Shown in pieces: positions 63,748 to 64,000 of a DNA stretch of 64,000 bases; the stretch's first letter is position 1; every line of letters starts with the position of its first letter. Source of the DNA: an uncultured Pseudovibrio sp. GTDB taxonomy: Bacteria; Pseudomonadota; Alphaproteobacteria; Rhizobiales; Stappiaceae. The notes below the pieces were generated by a model that did no database searches, was not told the origin of the DNA, and worked only from the letters and a program-made list of their open reading frames with translations. The DNA is taken from NCBI GenBank assembly GCA_947496145.1, contig CANMBS010000001.1, forward strand, positions 418,802 to 482,801. Reading direction: 5' to 3'. A program made the translations under genes and the position numbers.

Positions 63748-64000
63748 CCGTCATGCCGGACGGAGCGCAGCGGAGTTTCGGTATCCATACCCACTTGAGC
63801 CAGTGTTGAATGATGGTCTGCGTGTCAGGGTATCTTGCTGCGCCTGCGCCGTAAGAAGAGCACGAGACTGCCTCTACATTCCCCACAAACGCAAGGGGTT
63901 ATAGATCCCTGATCAAGTCAGGGATGACGACAGGAGCAAGTGCTTTACTTGAATTGATACGCCCAGAAGAATGGTTGCACCCTCCGTCATGCCGGACGGA
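63748..64000. repeat. Mosaic of dispersed palindromic repeats
   Basis: A 17-base sequence, CCGTCATGCCGGACGGA, occurs at 63748-63764 and again at 63984-64000. Between them are the palindrome ATCCCTGA/TCAGGGAT (63905-63925) and a CCCC/GGGG hairpin near 63880-63900. Such clustered elements resemble short palindromic repeats common in alphaproteobacterial genomes. There is no supported gene in 63612-64000. Confidence 0.6.

Noticed and set aside
63560..63886. A 108-codon - strand ORF in the terminal repeats
   Set aside because: It spans the hairpin and dispersed repeats, has no ribosome-binding site and reads like translated palindromic repeat.

Overview
The window looks like chromosomal DNA of a marine-type alphaproteobacterium, close to Pseudovibrio/Stappiaceae within the Hyphomicrobiales-Rhodobacterales range. 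This is inferred from gene content and order (mmcB, olsB, DUF2852, DUF2092, rsmI-yraN-gshB, rph-hrcA, tim44-mltA-smr-xre, trpA-accD-folC). Alphaproteobacterial regulatory signatures support it: a GAAC-N7-GAAC SOS box, a TTGA-N9-TCAA iron box and a TTAA-N7-TTAA CtrA-type site. Most of the sequence is about 50-55% GC and consists of core housekeeping genes. I saw no rRNA, tRNA, CRISPR array or recognisable insertion sequence.

Layout. 0-9 kb: polyphosphate:AMP phosphotransferase, a DedA-PAP2-LssY membrane fusion, a BigR/SqrR-like ArsR repressor divergent from a DEAD-box helicase, SOS-type mmcB and a GMC oxidoreductase. 9-24 kb: CoaBC, a VOC protein, an LpoA-like lipoprotein divergent from rsmI-yraN, then gshB, comM, a hybrid histidine kinase, olsB, PBP1A and a TetR regulator. 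24-32 kb: YgjP-type metallopeptidase, DUF2852, PHA depolymerase with an added helix-hairpin-helix tail, the hemW-rdgB-rph strand, then hrcA and moeB on the opposite strand. 32-40 kb is the most accessory part. It holds an iron-regulated TonB receptor, an aquaporin, a YtcJ-like amidohydrolase broken by an in-frame TGA, and a distinctly AT-rich cassette. That cassette has a 57-residue basic small protein followed by an HD-type dNTP triphosphohydrolase, and it abuts the remnant of a gene whose intact relative lies at 63.2 kb. 40-62 kb: polA, DUF2092 plus a periplasmic partner, an acyltransferase, fxsA, tim44-mltA-smr-xre, glnD-murJ-trpS, trpA-accD-folC, cysK, a HAD phosphatase, dut and a DODA-type dioxygenase. 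62.7-64 kb: repeat-rich DNA with a strongly folded leader RNA in front of a 108-residue orphan gene.

Functional threads. Nucleotide and genome maintenance is represented by dut, rdgB, polA, mmcB and the accessory dNTPase. Envelope building is represented by PBP1A, the LpoA-like protein, MltA, MurJ, OlsB, the DedA/PAP2 fusion and DUF2092. Nitrogen, amino-acid, folate and fatty-acid supply is represented by GlnD, TrpA, TrpS, CysK, AccD and FolC. The best candidates for something undescribed are the 57-aa/dNTPase cassette (38.6-40.3 kb) and the switch-like leader RNA (63.03-63.12 kb).
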